Below, one piece after another: positions 41,966 through 50,818 of a DNA stretch of 64,000 nt. The position numbers were made by a program, and so were the translations under genes. How positions within the stretch are numbered: position 1 is the first letter of the stretch; each line of letters opens with the position of its first letter. Source of the DNA: UBA5614 sp963667535 (lineage in GTDB: Bacteria; Cloacimonadota; Cloacimonadia; Cloacimonadales; Cloacimonadaceae). The stretch spans positions 1,984,001 through 2,048,000 of the forward strand of contig CAXXDU010000002.1 of assembly GCA_963667535.2 (NCBI GenBank), read 5' to 3'. A model generated the notes under the pieces. That model had not been told where the DNA came from and did not search any database. It saw nothing but the letters and a program-made list of their open reading frames with translations.

Positions 41966-43345
41966 GTGAAAACAGGTCTTATCTTACTGTCAATCTGCCT
42001 ATTGCCAATTATGATTTGTAGCATTAATCCACGAAATGTATCAAGCTCAACAGAGCAAGCTCAGAGTATTCTTTCAATGGATAGTAATAATCCCATGGAA
42101 TTGATTGCAGGAATTGCACAACTTCCGGTAATGCCGCTTAGCAAAGACAGAAACTGGCGGTTAAGAGAATTCGTTAAGCAGAAAATATTGGTAGCAAACG
42201 GTCAGTTACAGGATTTTGAAAAGAATGTCGTTTTCTATAATGCAGATAATCCTGCCAAAATTGACAGCGTTTATTTTTACGTTGCTAATCATGTGACATT
42301 TGTTATGGAATTAACGTACAATTGCGTATTCACCTATGATGATACAGGTGAGTATGTAGTCAGAATAGACCTATACTCACATAGTGGTGGATTTACATAT
42401 CATTCGAATTGGACTATTCAATATGATGCACAAAACAGGATGGCACACTTATATAAATATACAATGTTAAATCAGAACTGTGAATACAGCAAGCATTGGT
42501 TTTATAATAATGATGGATTGATAGGTTCTTGTTTTTGGGTTAGAATGGATATAGAAGTAGAAGGGACTTACTATGTTGCCAATTATACACAAGATGCACA
42601 GGGTAGAATTGTAGGCGGATTTAATACAAGCACACCTGACTCTTCTTCCATTAGTAATGATGGAGTATATTTCACTCAGACCTATCATCCTAACGACTCA
42701 TCATCCGGAACTGCACAAATTGATTATATAAGTCATGATTTAATTGGGGCTGATTTAGTCCACAGCGGGTTAAGTGATGGATATGGCATGGTTGCAGAAC
42801 AAGTCTGTGAATACTGGATAGATAATGCCTTGTATAGTTCAGTTAAGTTTGTTTCTGATTATGATGAGAATAACAGGTTAACCTCCATAACTAAATATGA
42901 CTTGGGCACTGTTTGGTATGAGAATAATCTGAATACTTATACTTATGATAATAATGGTAATGAATATCAACAATCTTATTTTACCTGGAATACCACCGAC
43001 GATGTCTGGGTGGGTCCGTCCATTCGATATAACTACACATGGGAATCGACAACAGATGCGGATGATGAAACTATAACGCCCGCTGCTCTCAATCTCTCTG
43101 TATATCCCAATCCGTTCAGAGATAACCTGAATGTATCTTTTCAAAGCAAAAGTATTGCTCCCATAGAGACTGATATCTATAACCTGAAAGGGCAGCTTGT
43201 TAAATCTCTCGGCACAAGTAAAAGTACATCTTTCACCTGGGATAGCAAAGATAAAGAGGGGAGAGCTGTATGCAATGGTATCTACTTTATCAAAGCAAAG
43301 CAGAACGGAAAGACAATCACAAATAAGATAATCAAAATGAAGTGA
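41966..43345 (+). CDS. Secreted protein with C-terminal T9SS/FlgD-like sorting domain
   Basis: The start is placed at GTG 41966 with AAGGAAGG five bases upstream; a longer frame opens at a TTG at 41930. 459 residues with a signal peptide (TGLILLSICLLPIMICS). The body is beta-rich with Tyr/Asp repeats (YTYDNNGNEYQQS, ITKYDLGT) resembling YD/RHS-like text. The last ~85 residues (LSVYPNPFRDNLNVSF ... WDSKDKEGRAVCNGIYFIKAK...NKIIKMK) are the Por/T9SS type A or FlgD-Ig-like C-terminal domain. It is likely displayed or secreted. It lies alone among repeats. Confidence 0.8.
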   Translation: MKTGLILLSICLLPIMICSINPRNVSSSTEQAQSILSMDSNNPMELIAGIAQLPVMPLSKDRNWRLREFVKQKILVANGQLQDFEKNVVFYNADNPAKIDSVYFYVANHVTFVMELTYNCVFTYDDTGEYVVRIDLYSHSGGFTYHSNWTIQYDAQNRMAHLYKYTMLNQNCEYSKHWFYNNDGLIGSCFWVRMDIEVEGTYYVANYTQDAQGRIVGGFNTSTPDSSSISNDGVYFTQTYHPNDSSSGTAQIDYISHDLIGADLVHSGLSDGYGMVAEQVCEYWIDNALYSSVKFVSDYDENNRLTSITKYDLGTVWYENNLNTYTYDNNGNEYQQSYFTWNTTDDVWVGPSIRYNYTWESTTDADDETITPAALNLSVYPNPFRDNLNVSFQSKSIAPIETDIYNLKGQLVKSLGTSKSTSFTWDSKDKEGRAVCNGIYFIKAKQNGKTITNKIIKMK

Positions 43346-43384
43346 AATGGTATAATGGTGGAACAGTGGAACAGTGAAAAAGTT

Positions 43385-43693
43385 CGGAGAACGATACTAT
43401 GTAACCCAGCACGTGAGTGCTGGGGAAGGAATACTGCCTAATCTAAGAGTCCGGTAGGACGATACTGGAAATTGTAACGATGGCGGTTGGTGTCGTCCTG
43501 CCGGACTGGATGTGTTTTTTATCGTTTGTCCCCGGCACTCACGTGCCGGGTTACATAGTTTCGTCTTTCAGACTTTGACATGTCGTCCTGCCGGACTGGA
43601 TGTGTTTTTTATCGTCTGTCCCCGGCACTCACGTGCTGGGGAAGGAATACTGCCTAATCTAAGAGTCCGGTAGGACGATACTGGAATTTGTAA
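43385..43693. repeat. Nested direct and inverted repeats built on AGTCCGGTAGGACGA / TCGTCCTGCCGGACT
   Basis: Unit A (GTGCTGGGGAAGGAATACTG ... ACGATACTGGAA) occurs at 43418-43477 and 43633-43693. Unit B (TGTCGTCCTGCCGGACTGGA ... CCCCGGCACTCACGTGC) occurs at 43491-43546 and 43581-43636. Parts of A and B are reverse complements. Palindromes CCAGCACGTGAGTGCTGG and CCCGGCACTCACGTGCCGGG are included. Confidence 0.8.
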
Positions 43694-43709
43694 TGATGGT
43701 AACTGGTGT

Positions 43710-43743
43710 CATTCCTGCGCAGGCAGGAATCCATGCTGTTTTA
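43710..43743. repeat. Dispersed palindromic repeat ('ATTCCTGCGCAGG' type), copy 3
   Basis: CATTCCTGCGCAGGCAGGAA then TCCATGCTGTTTTA. The hairpin ATTCCTGC/GCAGGAAT is perfect here. Related to 16029-16063 and 41601-41633. Confidence 0.75.
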
Positions 43744-43799
43744 AAAATATACACACTGCATCATATCGTTTCACTTTCTGAGTTATCTGTAAAGGTTTT

Positions 43800-43871
43800 A
43801 GCTGAAGTCCGAAATTCCCTGATACATTGCTTTCTATATTTCAAAAGACGAGGGAATTTTGAACTCCAGCT
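43800..43871. repeat. 72-bp inverted-repeat element, AGCTGAAG termini, copy 2
   Basis: AGCTGAAGTCCGAAATTCCC pairs with GGGAATTTTGAACTCCAGCT, with a few mismatches and a ~30-base middle. It has the same termini and size as 22956-23025. Confidence 0.65.
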
Positions 43872-43947
43872 ATTCGCTTAATCATTTTCGCACAGTCTCC
43901 AGGTCGAGGATGACGGATTCCCGCCTTCGCGGGAATGACATTTAAAT

Positions 43948-43977
43948 AAAAGGGACAGGCATTAAGCCTGTCCCTTT
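43948..43977 (-). terminator. Rho-independent terminator downstream of the sugar-binding protein gene
   Basis: AAAGGGACAGGC, ATTAA (plus strand), GCCTGTCCCTTT. On the minus strand it is followed by TTTATTTAAAT. It lies about 80 bases beyond the stop of the binding-protein gene. Confidence 0.6.
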
Positions 43978-44054
43978 CATTATCCACGCTAAAGAATGTG
44001 TTACAAATAGATTTGTCTTATCCTTCGACAAGCTCAGGATGACAAATCTACATA

Positions 44055-45344
44055 TTATTTCTTAGCTTTCTTATTAACTTCGATTGCTTCGGTCAGTTTC
44101 TTAGCAAGAGCATCGAGAGCTTGCTGAGGAGTCTTTTTCTTGAGCAGAGCAGTTTCAATAGCTTTTTCCAGTTCCGGACGTGCATCAAACCATTCCGGGA
44201 TTTGAGGCTCAGTAATGGCGTTATCAAGCTGAGCATAAACATCTTTGTACTGAGCATGGGATGCAAGCATATCCTGCATAGTCTTGGTCTGCATAGCGCT
44301 TTTGCGGATAGGCATGTAATTGGTCATGCTGCTCCATTTGGCTGTTTGTTCTGTATCAGTAAACCATTTCACAAATTCCCAGGCTGCTTTTTGTTTGGCT
44401 GCATCTTTATTCTTGAAAATAACTACATTACTGCCGCTGATAGCGCTTTTATTGGTTTTATAGGTGGGAAGCGGAGCATAGCCCATATTGAAATTGATGG
44501 TTTGTTGTTTCATGTGGGTAATGCTGACGCTGCTGCCTTCATACATGGCAACTTTGCCGGCTAAGAAATCATTTTGTCCATTATAACCTGTAACCAGATA
44601 AACTGTCTTATCTTTGTTAATCAGGTCTGTAATATAGGTGAGAGCTTCTACGCCGGGTTTCTGATTGATAACGACTTTACCATTGGTGTCAATAACCTGA
44701 CCGCCGGCTTGATACAGCAGATTGATATACTGCCAGGCATTGGGAGCAAAGTTTGTGCCGTAGGTATCGGTCTGTTTGTCACCATTCTGGTCTTTGGTAA
44801 AGGTCTTGCAATATGCTCTGAATTCATCCCAGTCTTTAGGTGGTTTATTGGGGTCAAGATTGGCACGTACAAAGGCATCCTTATTGTAAAATATCATACG
44901 GACGCTTTTGTTGAAGGGAAATGACCAGATTTTGCCGTTAAAAGTATTGCTGGAAACAAACACAGGATAAAAGTCTTCGAGTTTCTGGTCCTTGAAATCT
45001 TTGTCAGCTTTCATCAGGTCATCCATGGGTACGATAACCTTAGCTTCGATAAATTTGGAAGTCCAGCTTTCAAAAACCTGTGCGATGTCTGGTTGCTGAT
45101 TTGCTTGTATAGAAGCCATCAGCTTTTGTGAAAGGGCTTCATAACTGCTGACCTGATTGAGAACAACTTCAGACTCAGGATGTGTTTTATTGTATTCTTT
45201 AACCATTTCGGTCAATGCATCTCCCAGTGGACCACCCAAGCCATGCCAAAAATTGACTGTGACTTTTGTTGTGACAGCTTTTTTCCCGCAGGAAATAGTG
45301 AATAGCATCATAGCAATTAAAAGGATAATAAGCAGTTTCTTCAT
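44055..45344 (-). CDS. Sugar-type ABC transporter substrate-binding lipoprotein (UgpB/MalE family)
   Basis: 429 residues with lipoprotein signal and lipobox FTISC (Cys19). The extracellular solute-binding family 1 fold is clear: VNFWHGLGGPLGDALTEMVKEYNK, PDIAQVFESWTSKFIEA, PFNKSVRMIFYNKDAF, KQKAAWEFVKWFTDTEQTAKWSSMTNYMPIRKSA. The WHGLGGP and Y-N-K-D-A-F patterns match glycerol-3-phosphate/oligosaccharide binders. No permease or ATPase genes are beside it, so the rest of the transporter is elsewhere. TAGGAGTAAC precedes the ATG. Repeats flank both sides. Confidence 0.9.
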   Translation of the reverse strand: MKKLLIILLIAMMLFTISCGKKAVTTKVTVNFWHGLGGPLGDALTEMVKEYNKTHPESEVVLNQVSSYEALSQKLMASIQANQQPDIAQVFESWTSKFIEAKVIVPMDDLMKADKDFKDQKLEDFYPVFVSSNTFNGKIWSFPFNKSVRMIFYNKDAFVRANLDPNKPPKDWDEFRAYCKTFTKDQNGDKQTDTYGTNFAPNAWQYINLLYQAGGQVIDTNGKVVINQKPGVEALTYITDLINKDKTVYLVTGYNGQNDFLAGKVAMYEGSSVSITHMKQQTINFNMGYAPLPTYKTNKSAISGSNVVIFKNKDAAKQKAAWEFVKWFTDTEQTAKWSSMTNYMPIRKSAMQTKTMQDMLASHAQYKDVYAQLDNAITEPQIPEWFDARPELEKAIETALLKKKTPQQALDALAKKLTEAIEVNKKAKK

Positions 45345-45578
45345 TGTTACTCCTATATATATTAATAATAATCATTTAGCTTTGTGACGTTGTCATGATT
45401 GACAAGTTTCATTACTCTGTAAGAATAGCTTTTGTGTCAATGATATTCTTAATATTGTCATTCCTCGCTTGCCGGGGAATCTTAAGATACCCGCATACGC
45501 AGGTATGACTTATCCTTCGACAGGCTCAGGATGACATAGATTTGCTTGCGCAGGATTACTATTACAAGGGAGCACAAA

Positions 45579-46061
45579 ATGATAACGCAAACTGACTTTA
45601 CAGAAGCTTATTCACATATCCATCTGCCGGCAAAAGTGGCTTTAGCCGTTACAGAAAAACCGGATGGCGGATACAATCTCATCACCATTGAATGGTTTAT
45701 GCGCACATCAATCCAACCGCCTATGTTTGCTATTTCAATAGGACATAGCCGTTATTCACTGGAGTGCCTGGAACAAACCCGCTTCTTTAATCTTGTCTTT
45801 CCGGGTGATGAGCTTCATCCCTTGTGCAATCTTGCCGGTTCAAATTCAGGCAGGGATATGGATAAGTTTATCGAAGGTAAGGTTGATTTCTTTCCCGGTA
45901 AACTACACAAACTACCAATATTGAAAGAAAGTGTGGTTACCTTTGAATGTGAAGTTGTTACACAGGTTAAAAGCGGAGATCATAATATATATGTAGGACA
46001 AGTTCATTATACCTGGCATAATGCGGAGAAGGAGCTATACTATTTGTTTTCGAAGCGGTAG
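45579..46061 (+). CDS. Flavin reductase-like (FMN-binding split-barrel) protein
   Basis: The start is placed at the ATG at 45579 after AAGGGAG; a longer frame begins at 45546. 160 residues. The fold pattern matches flavoredoxin/flavin reductase-like proteins: VALAVTEKPDGGYNLITIEWFMRTSIQPPMFAISIG, then SLECLEQTRFFNLVFPGDE, then FECEVV and HNIYVGQV. Members bind FMN and act as electron carriers or NAD(P)H:flavin reductases. Its 3' end overlaps the convergent OstA-like gene by 22 bases. Confidence 0.85.
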   Translation: MITQTDFTEAYSHIHLPAKVALAVTEKPDGGYNLITIEWFMRTSIQPPMFAISIGHSRYSLECLEQTRFFNLVFPGDELHPLCNLAGSNSGRDMDKFIEGKVDFFPGKLHKLPILKESVVTFECEVVTQVKSGDHNIYVGQVHYTWHNAEKELYYLFSKR

Positions 46062-47152
46062 ATGCCTTTTACTTGTTTTTTCATTTTCATCTTTTCCAGT
46101 TTGCCATCCGGTTTAAATGAAGCGGTTAGAAAGCTGCCGGCAGCATTATTGACAAAGAAATCTTTATTCTCTTTCTTTTCCTGCAAATAGTAGTAAGTTA
46201 CATTATCTTCAGCAGTAAAATCTTTGAGTGCGTCATCCTGCATATTCATGCTTATGAAAGAAGCTTTGACCCAATTTGTTTTGGGTAGGTTCTTCTCTTC
46301 CGCAAAATAGACTACACAACTATCCTTAAGCTCTGCTTTAACCAGCTTCCTGTCATTGAAATACAGATAAAATTCCAAAGCTGTGGCGTTTGCAAAGTCC
46401 GAAGTGAATTTGGGCTCTCCTACAAAGACTGCTTTATCCTCTTTCATAAAATACATCAGGAAGTCGCTGTTAGCTTTGTAATCTTTTGATTCTGCCAATA
46501 CATCAAACGTAGCAATAATCTTGTGGTCTTCATCAAAGAATTCCATCTTTTCTGAGCTGATATACAGAGTATCTTTGCCTTCAGACCAGAGCTGCGGTTT
46601 TTCCAGCAGATATCCATAGCCCTTTTTTCTATCCCAATAAGCATAATTGCATTTGGCTTTGGCTTTTTCAGTTAAGCTAAATCCTGTAACTCTGCCGGTT
46701 GAGGTGACGATATCATTTACTTTGTCATAGGTGCCCAGGTCGCTGGTAAAACGGTTAAACGTACCATCCGGCTTTTGTTCTGTTATAATGACACGTCCGC
46801 CCATATTGAGTTTATTAGGAATGCGGTAATAGGCGATGCTATCGGCTGTGATATTAATAGTATCGTTCTTTACTTTCACATTGCCAATAAGTCTGGCTAT
46901 CTTTTGTGTATCAAATATCATCGCTCTGTTGCTTTTGAATTCTGTCTTTCCGTAAAAGAAGTTTACATTGCCAAAGAGTTCCATGATGTTTTCTTCATTT
47001 ACATTGGACAGAAAGAGCTTATCAGCATGGATTAATCTGAATTTCTCTCCCTGCGGTTGGGCAGGTTTGGCTTTAACTGAAAACAGCATTGATACTGAAA
47101 AGAGGATAAATATCAATAACAGGATAAAACGCTTACCAGTCAATCTCATCAC
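46040..47152 (-). CDS. OstA/LptA-like periplasmic LPS-transport protein
   Basis: 370 residues with a signal peptide (FILLLIFILFSVSMLFSVKA). It consists of OstA-type beta-jellyroll repeats: NEENIMELFGNVNFFYGKTEFKS, ARLIGNVKVKNDTINITAD, NMGGRVIITE, STGRVTGFS, EKMEFFDEDHKI, AVFVGEPKF. LptA and the N-terminal part of LptD share this fold and carry LPS across the periplasm. It overlaps lptC by 20 bases, so an LPS-export role is well supported by context. Longer than LptA; probably the OstA-like family of FCB bacteria. Confidence 0.85.
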   Translation of the reverse strand: MMRLTGKRFILLLIFILFSVSMLFSVKAKPAQPQGEKFRLIHADKLFLSNVNEENIMELFGNVNFFYGKTEFKSNRAMIFDTQKIARLIGNVKVKNDTINITADSIAYYRIPNKLNMGGRVIITEQKPDGTFNRFTSDLGTYDKVNDIVTSTGRVTGFSLTEKAKAKCNYAYWDRKKGYGYLLEKPQLWSEGKDTLYISSEKMEFFDEDHKIIATFDVLAESKDYKANSDFLMYFMKEDKAVFVGEPKFTSDFANATALEFYLYFNDRKLVKAELKDSCVVYFAEEKNLPKTNWVKASFISMNMQDDALKDFTAEDNVTYYYLQEKKENKDFFVNNAAGSFLTASFKPDGKLEKMKMKKQVKGIYRFENK

Positions 47153-47732
47153 CTTTTAGAATACCTTCAGCAGAAACTGTAGACATTTCAGCAAAACTTA
47201 TTTTGGAATCAGTGCGTAGATTATCGCCATTCAGCACATTTCCATCTCTGATTAGCGTAACTTTGGTGGGAACATATATTTCATCAATGTTTCTATCCCA
47301 GTTTATAATACGTGATTTGATTGTGCCATTGGGAGTATCGAAAACTACATTTCCAATAGCCTGAATCAGATTACGCGCTTCATCCACATACGCAGTATCG
47401 GCCACAATAGTGCTTCTGATTTGATTCTTATCATCATAAGAAACAATCTTCACATTCCAGGCATAAAGTCTTTTGGTATCATAGTAACGTTCAATTTTGT
47501 TGGCAGTGAGGATATAATCAATCCGATTTTCTTTATAGGCATATATACTTACATTGTTACTTGTTTCATCAGGCAGACCACGGTTTAGCAGAGGAGTCTT
47601 CTGATCAAGAATACTTTTACCGCATCCTGTGAATAAACCTGCTATAAGTGAAATGAGTATGAAGCTTAAAAAAAAACGGATAAGCAGTTTATTATGATAT
47701 TTCTTGTAAATACTGGGCTGCGACTTTTTCAT
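47133..47732 (-). CDS. lptC: LPS export ABC transporter periplasmic protein LptC
   Basis: 199 residues. N-terminal membrane/lipoprotein segment (FFLSFILISLIAGLFTGC; Cys may be lipidated). LptC jellyroll pattern: ENRIDYILTANKIERYYDTK, YAWNVKIVSYDD, STIVADTAYVDEARNLIQAIGNV, VFDTPNGTIKSRIINWDR, VTLIRDGNVLNGDNL. It would link the inner-membrane LptBFG complex to the periplasmic bridge. The start lies 41 bases inside kdsC; a later start is possible. The OstA-like gene overlaps its end. Confidence 0.88.
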   Translation of the reverse strand: MKKSQPSIYKKYHNKLLIRFFLSFILISLIAGLFTGCGKSILDQKTPLLNRGLPDETSNNVSIYAYKENRIDYILTANKIERYYDTKRLYAWNVKIVSYDDKNQIRSTIVADTAYVDEARNLIQAIGNVVFDTPNGTIKSRIINWDRNIDEIYVPTKVTLIRDGNVLNGDNLRTDSKISFAEMSTVSAEGILKGDEIDW

Positions 47733-48249
47733 AAAGTCCTTTTTGATAGAGGATAAAATCTATACAATCGCGGACAGCGCCGTCTCCGCCTGCATGCGGA
47801 GTAACATAATCAGCCAATTTTCTAATCTCAGAAGGAGCATCACAAGGTGTAAATGAATAGGCAGCAGATTGCATTACAGGTATATCATTCCAATCGTCAC
47901 CCATATAGGCAACCTGATTCCAACTCAGTCCTAACTGATTAACCAGGTCTTGTGCAACCTTCAGTTTATTCTGCACACCCTGCAAGACATGTTGAATAAA
48001 TAGGTCATTACAACGTCTGGACAATGCCTCAGATGTTCTGCCTGTTATCACTGCTGAAATGAGACCGCCCCGATGCAAAAGCCCAAAGCCCATTCCGTCG
48101 TGTGCATTGAAATGTTTGGATTCGAGCACCTCTCCGCTATAAATTATCTTGCCATCAGTGAGAACTCCATCACAATCAAAAATAACCAGTTTTATATCCT
48201 GCCAGAATACATCCGGCTTATCTTTCTTTTGCAGAATTGCATATTCCAT
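47692..48249 (-). CDS. kdsC: 3-deoxy-D-manno-octulosonate-8-phosphate phosphatase
   Basis: 185 residues, HAD family, C0-type cap-less KdsC. Motif I is VIFDCDGVLTDG with the two Asp near 26-28, motif II VITGRTS, Lys near 95 (LKVAQDL), motif III GDDWNDIPVM. It removes phosphate from Kdo-8-P. Its ATG abuts the kdsA stop codon, and it overlaps lptC, so the three genes are one transcript. The C-terminal tail is longer than in E. coli and overlaps lptC. Confidence 0.92.
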   Translation of the reverse strand: MEYAILQKKDKPDVFWQDIKLVIFDCDGVLTDGKIIYSGEVLESKHFNAHDGMGFGLLHRGGLISAVITGRTSEALSRRCNDLFIQHVLQGVQNKLKVAQDLVNQLGLSWNQVAYMGDDWNDIPVMQSAAYSFTPCDAPSEIRKLADYVTPHAGGDGAVRDCIDFILYQKGLYEKVAAQYLQEIS

Positions 48250-49062
48250 TTATAAATCCAATGTTTCTCTTATTTGAATGCATTTATTGAGTAAGGTTTC
48301 AATTTCATCCAGTGCAAGCATACTGGCTGCATCACTCAAGGCTCTGGCTGGTTCAGGATGTGTTTCGATAAACAGACCATTAATCCTGCCGGTCGCCATG
48401 GCTGCTTGTGCCATCATCTGAATATATTCGGGAGACCCCCCGGAATGTTTGCCTTCGGATGGCTTTTGTAAGCTATGAGTAACATCATATACTACAGGAA
48501 AGCCAAATGCCTGCATGATGGGAAAGCTGCGGAAATCAACCACCAGGTTATGGTAACCAAAGGTAGTTCCACGTTCAGTCAGAAGTACTCTGTGATTATT
48601 CACAGATGTCACTTTTTCAGCAGCATTCTTCATATCTTCAGGAGCCATAAACTGACCCTTTTTAATATTTACTATCTTGCCGGTTTGGGCAGCAGCCTGA
48701 ATTAAAGCGGTTTGTCTGCTCAAAAAGGCAGGTATTTGAATGATATCACATATCTCAGATACGGAAGCAATATCAGTTACTTCGTGCACATCAGTGATAA
48801 CCGGAACGTTAAAAGCAGTTTTAATCTTTGCTAATAAAGCGAGACCTTCTTCCAGTCCCGGACCCTGATATGAACTGCCAGAAGTACGGTTGGCTTTTTG
48901 AAAGGAAGTTTTGAAGACAAAAGGGATTCCTATATGAGAAGTCAGCTTTGTCAAATACTCGGCAGTTCGCATCATTGTGGTTTCATCTTCAATAACACAG
49001 GGACCAGCAAGCAAAAAGAAGACAGGGCAACTTTTCAGTTTTTCGTATAAATCAATAGCCAT
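48250..49062 (-). CDS. kdsA: 3-deoxy-8-phosphooctulonate synthase
   Basis: 270 residues. Condenses PEP with arabinose-5-phosphate to Kdo-8-P, the first Kdo step of LPS. Motifs: FLLAGPCVIEDE, FKTSFQKANRTSG, DVHEVTD, QIPAFLSRQTAL, NIKKGQFMAPEDM, LTERGTTFGYHNLVVDFR, DVTHSLQKPS, FIETHPEPARALSD. A complete enzyme. It heads the kdsA-kdsC-lptC-OstA run, 43 bases after metK ends. Confidence 0.97.
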   Translation of the reverse strand: MAIDLYEKLKSCPVFFLLAGPCVIEDETTMMRTAEYLTKLTSHIGIPFVFKTSFQKANRTSGSSYQGPGLEEGLALLAKIKTAFNVPVITDVHEVTDIASVSEICDIIQIPAFLSRQTALIQAAAQTGKIVNIKKGQFMAPEDMKNAAEKVTSVNNHRVLLTERGTTFGYHNLVVDFRSFPIMQAFGFPVVYDVTHSLQKPSEGKHSGGSPEYIQMMAQAAMATGRINGLFIETHPEPARALSDAASMLALDEIETLLNKCIQIRETLDL

Positions 49063-49105
49063 AGTTTGAACCCCTTTCCTGAAATTGTATTCTGAGCCTA
49101 AGGAG

Positions 49106-50290
49106 TTAGAACTTAATCTGCTTAATCTTTTCCCAGGACAGATTTAAATCTAACCTGCCAAAGTGACCATAACTGGCAGTTTGTTTGAATACAGGTTTTC
49201 TTAAATCTAAATAGTCAATGATTCCCTTTACTGTCAAGTCAAAATTGGTTCTCACCAGATTTTCAATTTCTTTGTCCGAGAGTTTTCCACTGTCAAAGGT
49301 GTCTACCATTAGAGAAACAGGATACGTTTCCCCGATTACAAAGCTGAACTGAATCAGGCATTCATCTGCAAGACCGGAAGCAACAATACTCTTTGCCACA
49401 TGACGTGCCATGTATGCCGCGCTACGGTCAACCTTTGTGGAATCTTTACCCGAGAAAGCTCCGCCACCATGTTGTGCCCATCCGCCATAAGTATCCACAA
49501 TAATCTTTCTGCCGGTGAGTCCAGTGTCGTTAGCCGGACCACCATCAACCCACATACCCAAAGGATTAATTTTGATATCACAATTACGGACATCAAAGCT
49601 ATGTATGCTTTCTGTTTCTATTTCTTCAATTGAGGGATTTACTACTAACTGTTGGATAGCATCTTTGAAATCAGCAAATCGCTGCTCAGACATCTTCTGA
49701 TGATGAGTGGATATGACAATCGTCTGCAAATCTATGGGAAGTCTGTTTAAAAAGTTGAATGAGACCTGAGATTTAGCATCAGGTAAAAGTTCAGGGATGG
49801 CACCGTATTTGCGGACTTCAGCCAAGCGTTGCAGAAGCTTGTGTGCCATAGCAATCGGAATAGGCATAAAGTGTTTGGTCTGATTACAGGCATAACCAAA
49901 CATCAGTCCCTGGTCACCGGCGCCAAGTTCCTGTCTGTCGCCGATAGCTTTGAGAGCGCCTTCCTGCTGATGCAGCAGATTTGTTATCTTGCATTTATCA
50001 TCAAAGCCTTTATCCGGATAGATATAGCCAATTTCTTTTATCGTGTTACGAACTACATTTTCCACATTGATTTGATGCAGGGAAGTAGTTTCGCCGGCAA
50101 TCACAACGGTATCAGTTGTCACCAGTGTTTCACAAGCTACTCTGGAGGTCTCATCGCCTTCCAGATAAGCGTCAAGAATAGCATCTGATATCTGGTCACA
50201 AACTTTATCAGGATGTCCTTCAGATACAGACTCGGATGTGAATACAAATTCACTTTCGTTGATATCTTGGTGTGGATGTAAAGCTGTCAT
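49106..50290 (-). CDS. metK: S-adenosylmethionine synthetase
   Basis: 394 residues. Makes SAM from methionine and ATP. Motifs: EGHPDKVCDQISDAILD near 21-37, GAGDQGLMFGYA near 125, DGGPANDTGLTGRKI, GGGAFSGKDSTKVDRSAAYMAR, SYGHFGR near the end. Complete. AAGGAGAATATAA precedes the ATG. The upstream region holds a terminator for the tRNA gene, so metK has its own promoter or reads through. Confidence 0.97.
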   Translation of the reverse strand: MTALHPHQDINESEFVFTSESVSEGHPDKVCDQISDAILDAYLEGDETSRVACETLVTTDTVVIAGETTSLHQINVENVVRNTIKEIGYIYPDKGFDDKCKITNLLHQQEGALKAIGDRQELGAGDQGLMFGYACNQTKHFMPIPIAMAHKLLQRLAEVRKYGAIPELLPDAKSQVSFNFLNRLPIDLQTIVISTHHQKMSEQRFADFKDAIQQLVVNPSIEEIETESIHSFDVRNCDIKINPLGMWVDGGPANDTGLTGRKIIVDTYGGWAQHGGGAFSGKDSTKVDRSAAYMARHVAKSIVASGLADECLIQFSFVIGETYPVSLMVDTFDSGKLSDKEIENLVRTNFDLTVKGIIDYLDLRKPVFKQTASYGHFGRLDLNLSWEKIKQIKF

Positions 50291-50319
50291 TTATATTCTC
50301 CTTTTTTTATATAAATAAA

Positions 50320-50341
50320 AAGCCGGCGCTAAAGCCGGCTT
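50320..50341 (-). terminator. Rho-independent terminator of tRNA-Lys
   Basis: On the minus strand AAGCCGGC, TTTAGC, GCCGGCTT followed by TTTATTTAT. It lies between tRNA-Lys (upstream on this strand) and metK. Confidence 0.75.
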
Positions 50342-50451
50342 CAAAATTAAGCACTTTAGCACATTTGGATTAGCGGAGCAAAGGGCAAATTACCGCTATA
50401 TATATGTTCAACTATGAGTTCTTGCATCAAACTGCATAGTTCTGATTTACA

Positions 50452-50527
50452 TGGTACACCTTCGGGGATTCGAACCCCGGACCCACTGATTAAGAGTCAG
50501 TTGCTCTACCAACTGAGCTAAAAGTGC
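50452..50527 (-). tRNA. tRNA-Lys, anticodon CTT
   Basis: 76 nt on the minus strand, ending in an encoded CCA. D-arm GCTCAGTTGGTAGAGC, anticodon arm ACTGA-CTCTTAA-TCAGT (anticodon CTT), T-arm CGGGG-TTCGAAT-CCCCG. The acceptor stem pairs GCACTTT with AAGGTGT, with G-T wobbles, one at the terminal pair. No other tRNA is near. Confidence 0.95.
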
Positions 50528-50818
50528 CTATATTTGTATCTAATTTTACCAATGCCCTTTTCTGTCAAGCAAGAATCTACATCATGTTATCTGCTTCCTG
50601 CAATACGATATAAAAATGCTGATATAAGAGAGATATAATTTGCCTGTAACGGAAAATAGGTTATATTAATTACACTTCTTATTGTCTGATGTAACAACTA
50701 TTACGTGACCTTGGAAAGGAATAGTTTCAACATTAGTAAATAACTGATAATTAATAATATAGCTTGACACATAACGTGCTTGCCGAGAAACTAATAATAA
50801 TGATCTTTAGGAGGTCTA

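Larger units (their letters stand above)
43346..44054. other. Repeat-dense intergenic region
   Basis: 709 bases with no gene. It holds nested direct and inverted repeats (43385-43693), the third 'ATTCCTGCGCAGG' repeat (43710-43743), the second 72-bp inverted-repeat element (43800-43871), the short copy of the 93-bp repeat (43901-43940), a terminator (43948-43977), and a TCCTTCGACAAGCTCAGGAT repeat near 44022. Confidence 0.75.
50291..50818. other. Intergenic region with terminator and tRNA-Lys
   Basis: 528 bases holding the minus-strand terminator (50320-50341) and tRNA-Lys (50452-50527). Upstream of the next plus-strand gene (50580-50818) I see only AT-rich sequence and the ribosome binding site TAGGAGG before the ATG at 50819. 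Confidence 0.7.

Noticed and set aside
43346..44054. Short ORF (43693-43881) in the repeat region
   Set aside because: It is made of two dispersed repeats (ATTCCTGCGCAGG element and the 72-bp inverted repeat), so the frame is accidental.
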